Origin: Pararhizobium arenae
GTDB taxonomy: Bacteria > Pseudomonadota > Alphaproteobacteria > Rhizobiales > Rhizobiaceae
NCBI RefSeq assembly: GCF_001931685.1
Contig: NZ_MOOY01000001.1
Span: forward strand, 620,001-684,000
Length of the DNA: 64,000 nucleotides
Direction of reading: 5' to 3'
Under the pieces are notes generated by a model. The model had not been told where the DNA came from. It saw only the letters and a list, made by a program, of their open reading frames with translations, and did not search any database. Numbering within the stretch: the stretch's first letter is position 1; every line of letters starts with the position of its first letter. Made by a program: the position numbers and the translations under genes. Below are positions 62,837-64,000 of this stretch, piece after piece.

Positions 62837-64000
62837 ATGCTGAACCTCGGCATGTTTGTTGAGTTGCCTGGCGGCAAGGGTCTGGGAAAGCTTGAAGCTG
62901 TTTCCGGCCGGATTTCGACAGTTACAGTTTTCCGATCGATCCGTAATGTGGAGACGCTAGAGTTTGAGCTTTCACGACTTGAGAGAGGTTATCTAAGCCC
63001 GCATACGCGCGTTTATGTTCCAGGGCGTGGGCGAACACGCGTGGGACGTGTTATCGGATTTTCACAAGCGGCGAACGGCTACATAGACTACGAGATTCAG
63101 TTTCCTAATGGGAGAGCCGAGGATCTAAATGAAAGGGCATTACAAGTTAGGCCTTGGAATGCTCCTGAAGATCCAGCCGAGATGCTTGCCATTGGAGCAT
63201 CGGAGACTCAGTTTCTTCACGACCGCCGGCAAGAGGCTATGGGCGCACTTCTGAAGTTGAGGAGCGCGGCGCAAGGCCTCACATCAGTACCCTCAGCAAG
63301 TATTGACTACGTTCCGCACCAAGTTGCTGCAGTCAAACGTGTTTTGAGCGACCCGATCCAAAGATACCTCCTTGCCGATGAGGTTGGATTGGGCAAGACT
63401 ATCGAAGCCGGACTCATCATCCGGCAACATCTCATCGATGATCCCGAGACCCGCGTCCTGGTTTGCGTTCCAGATCACCTCGTCGGACAATGGCGTCGCG
63501 AATTGATCGAAAAGATTCGACTCGATCAATTCGCGAAAGGGTTCGAGTGCTGCGGTCATACCGATATGGCCCAGGCTTCGCAGGCGCCAGATATCTTGGT
63601 CATCGACGAAGCGCATCACCTCGTGGGCATCGATGCCGGTCCGCTCCTGCCTGCCGCCAACCGGTTGCGCATCCTCAGCCAAGAGGCGCCTGTCCTCCTT
63701 CTGCTTTCTGCGACACCCGCTCTCGGCGAAGAAGCAAAATTCTTGGCGCTCCTGAACCTTCTCGATCCGATCAATCATCCAATCGAGGATTTGAGCGGAT
63801 TCAAAGTCAAGCTTGCGCAACGGCGAGAGATTGGGCGCTTGCTGCTGAGCCTTTCTCCAGATGGGCCACGCATCGTTCTTCGGCAGCGTGGCGCTGAACT
63901 CATGCGGCTGTTCCCATCTGATGAGATCGTGCAGGAGTTTGCACCGCAGTTGATCGAGGCAGCGAAGGATCCGTCCAATGATCTGACACACCTATGTTCG
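62837..64000 (+). CDS. dpdE: SNF2-type helicase, probable DpdE (cut by window edge)
   Basis: Open from ATG 62837 to the right edge, 388 codons without stop, C-terminal half missing. An N-terminal beta-rich domain (LGMFVELPGGKGLGKLEAV; YEIQFPNGRAEDL), then YVPHQVAAVKRVL, Walker A LADEVGLGKTIEAGLI (residues 179-194), VCVPDHLVGQWRREL, Walker B VIDEAHHLVG (DEAH at 257-260) and LLSATPAL. SNF2-like helicases of the dpd clusters are called DpdE and belong to the restriction arm in Salmonella. An in-frame TGA upstream near 62775 limits the start; no clear ribosome site. Confidence 0.8.
   Translation, partial: MLNLGMFVELPGGKGLGKLEAVSGRISTVTVFRSIRNVETLEFELSRLERGYLSPHTRVYVPGRGRTRVGRVIGFSQAANGYIDYEIQFPNGRAEDLNERALQVRPWNAPEDPAEMLAIGASETQFLHDRRQEAMGALLKLRSAAQGLTSVPSASIDYVPHQVAAVKRVLSDPIQRYLLADEVGLGKTIEAGLIIRQHLIDDPETRVLVCVPDHLVGQWRRELIEKIRLDQFAKGFECCGHTDMAQASQAPDILVIDEAHHLVGIDAGPLLPAANRLRILSQEAPVLLLLSATPALGEEAKFLALLNLLDPINHPIEDLSGFKVKLAQRREIGRLLLSLSPDGPRIVLRQRGAELMRLFPSDEIVQEFAPQLIEAAKDPSNDLTHLCS

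Noticed and set aside
63293..63991. 232-residue - strand frame at the right edge
   Set aside because: Antisense to the helicase frame, whose motifs are unmistakable.
40154..64000. Second tRNA-Cys 3' end as attR within the window
   Set aside because: I looked for another copy of the T-arm and acceptor sequence and saw none; the border must be outside if the site was used.

Overview
The window reads as a Rhizobiaceae chromosome (Alphaproteobacteria). This rests on high GC, the gene content (PleD/DivK, alpha-type LexA and DinB with GTTC-N7-GTTC SOS boxes, a pyrB/pseudo-pyrC pair, DUF6105 and DUF3572 proteins) and the gene order pyrB-pyrC'-plsY-dprA-topA-rnr. The exact species cannot be named from the sequence alone.

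Positions 1 to about 40150 are ordinary core chromosome. From left to right: a DUF6105 protein cut by the window edge, an AEC permease, an AidB-like acyl-CoA dehydrogenase, a + strand run pyrB-pyrC'-plsY-dprA-topA-rnr-DUF983-Nudix-MFS-rpmG, the divK-pleD signalling operon on the - strand, a DUF3572 and a HAD-like gene, SOS-controlled dinB, an L,D-transpeptidase, dnaE, a membrane diguanylate cyclase, anmK and tyrS (divergent), a large AsmA-like protein, a bcp/DUF455 pair, an M23 peptidase, an RhlE-type helicase and lexA. Oddities here are an in-frame TGA replacing the Gly codon of the AVPG motif in dprA, a dihydroorotase homologue without its metal ligands, and a terminator-like hairpin in the rpmG leader.

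A tRNA-Cys gene (40154-40227) marks the start of an accessory region that runs to the right edge. It opens with a - strand phage-type lysis cassette (SleB/M15 endolysin, Rz-like and overlapping Rz1-like spanins, a holin-like protein). Next come lower-GC genes of unknown role: a coiled-coil membrane protein, two secreted peptides with a shared C-terminal CAPPC motif, a two-TM protein resembling SLATT proteins, and an RTX protein. A second set of small phage-like genes, an ART-like protein, a DUF4145 protein, a Shedu nuclease and an HTH protein follow.

The region ends in a nearly continuous + strand operon for 7-deazaguanine DNA modification: a YaaA-like protein (probable DpdC), DpdB, DpdA, a second DpdB-like protein, queE-queD-queC and a YhhQ-type transporter, followed after a gap by a SNF2-type helicase (DpdE-like) cut by the window edge. 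QueD/QueE/QueC would make preQ0, DpdA with DpdB would exchange it into DNA, and DpdC would convert it to the amido form. DpdE-like and further genes beyond the window would supply the restriction arm. The duplicated DpdB on either side of dpdA, with its own preQ0 genes and neighbouring Shedu, makes this the most interesting stretch.
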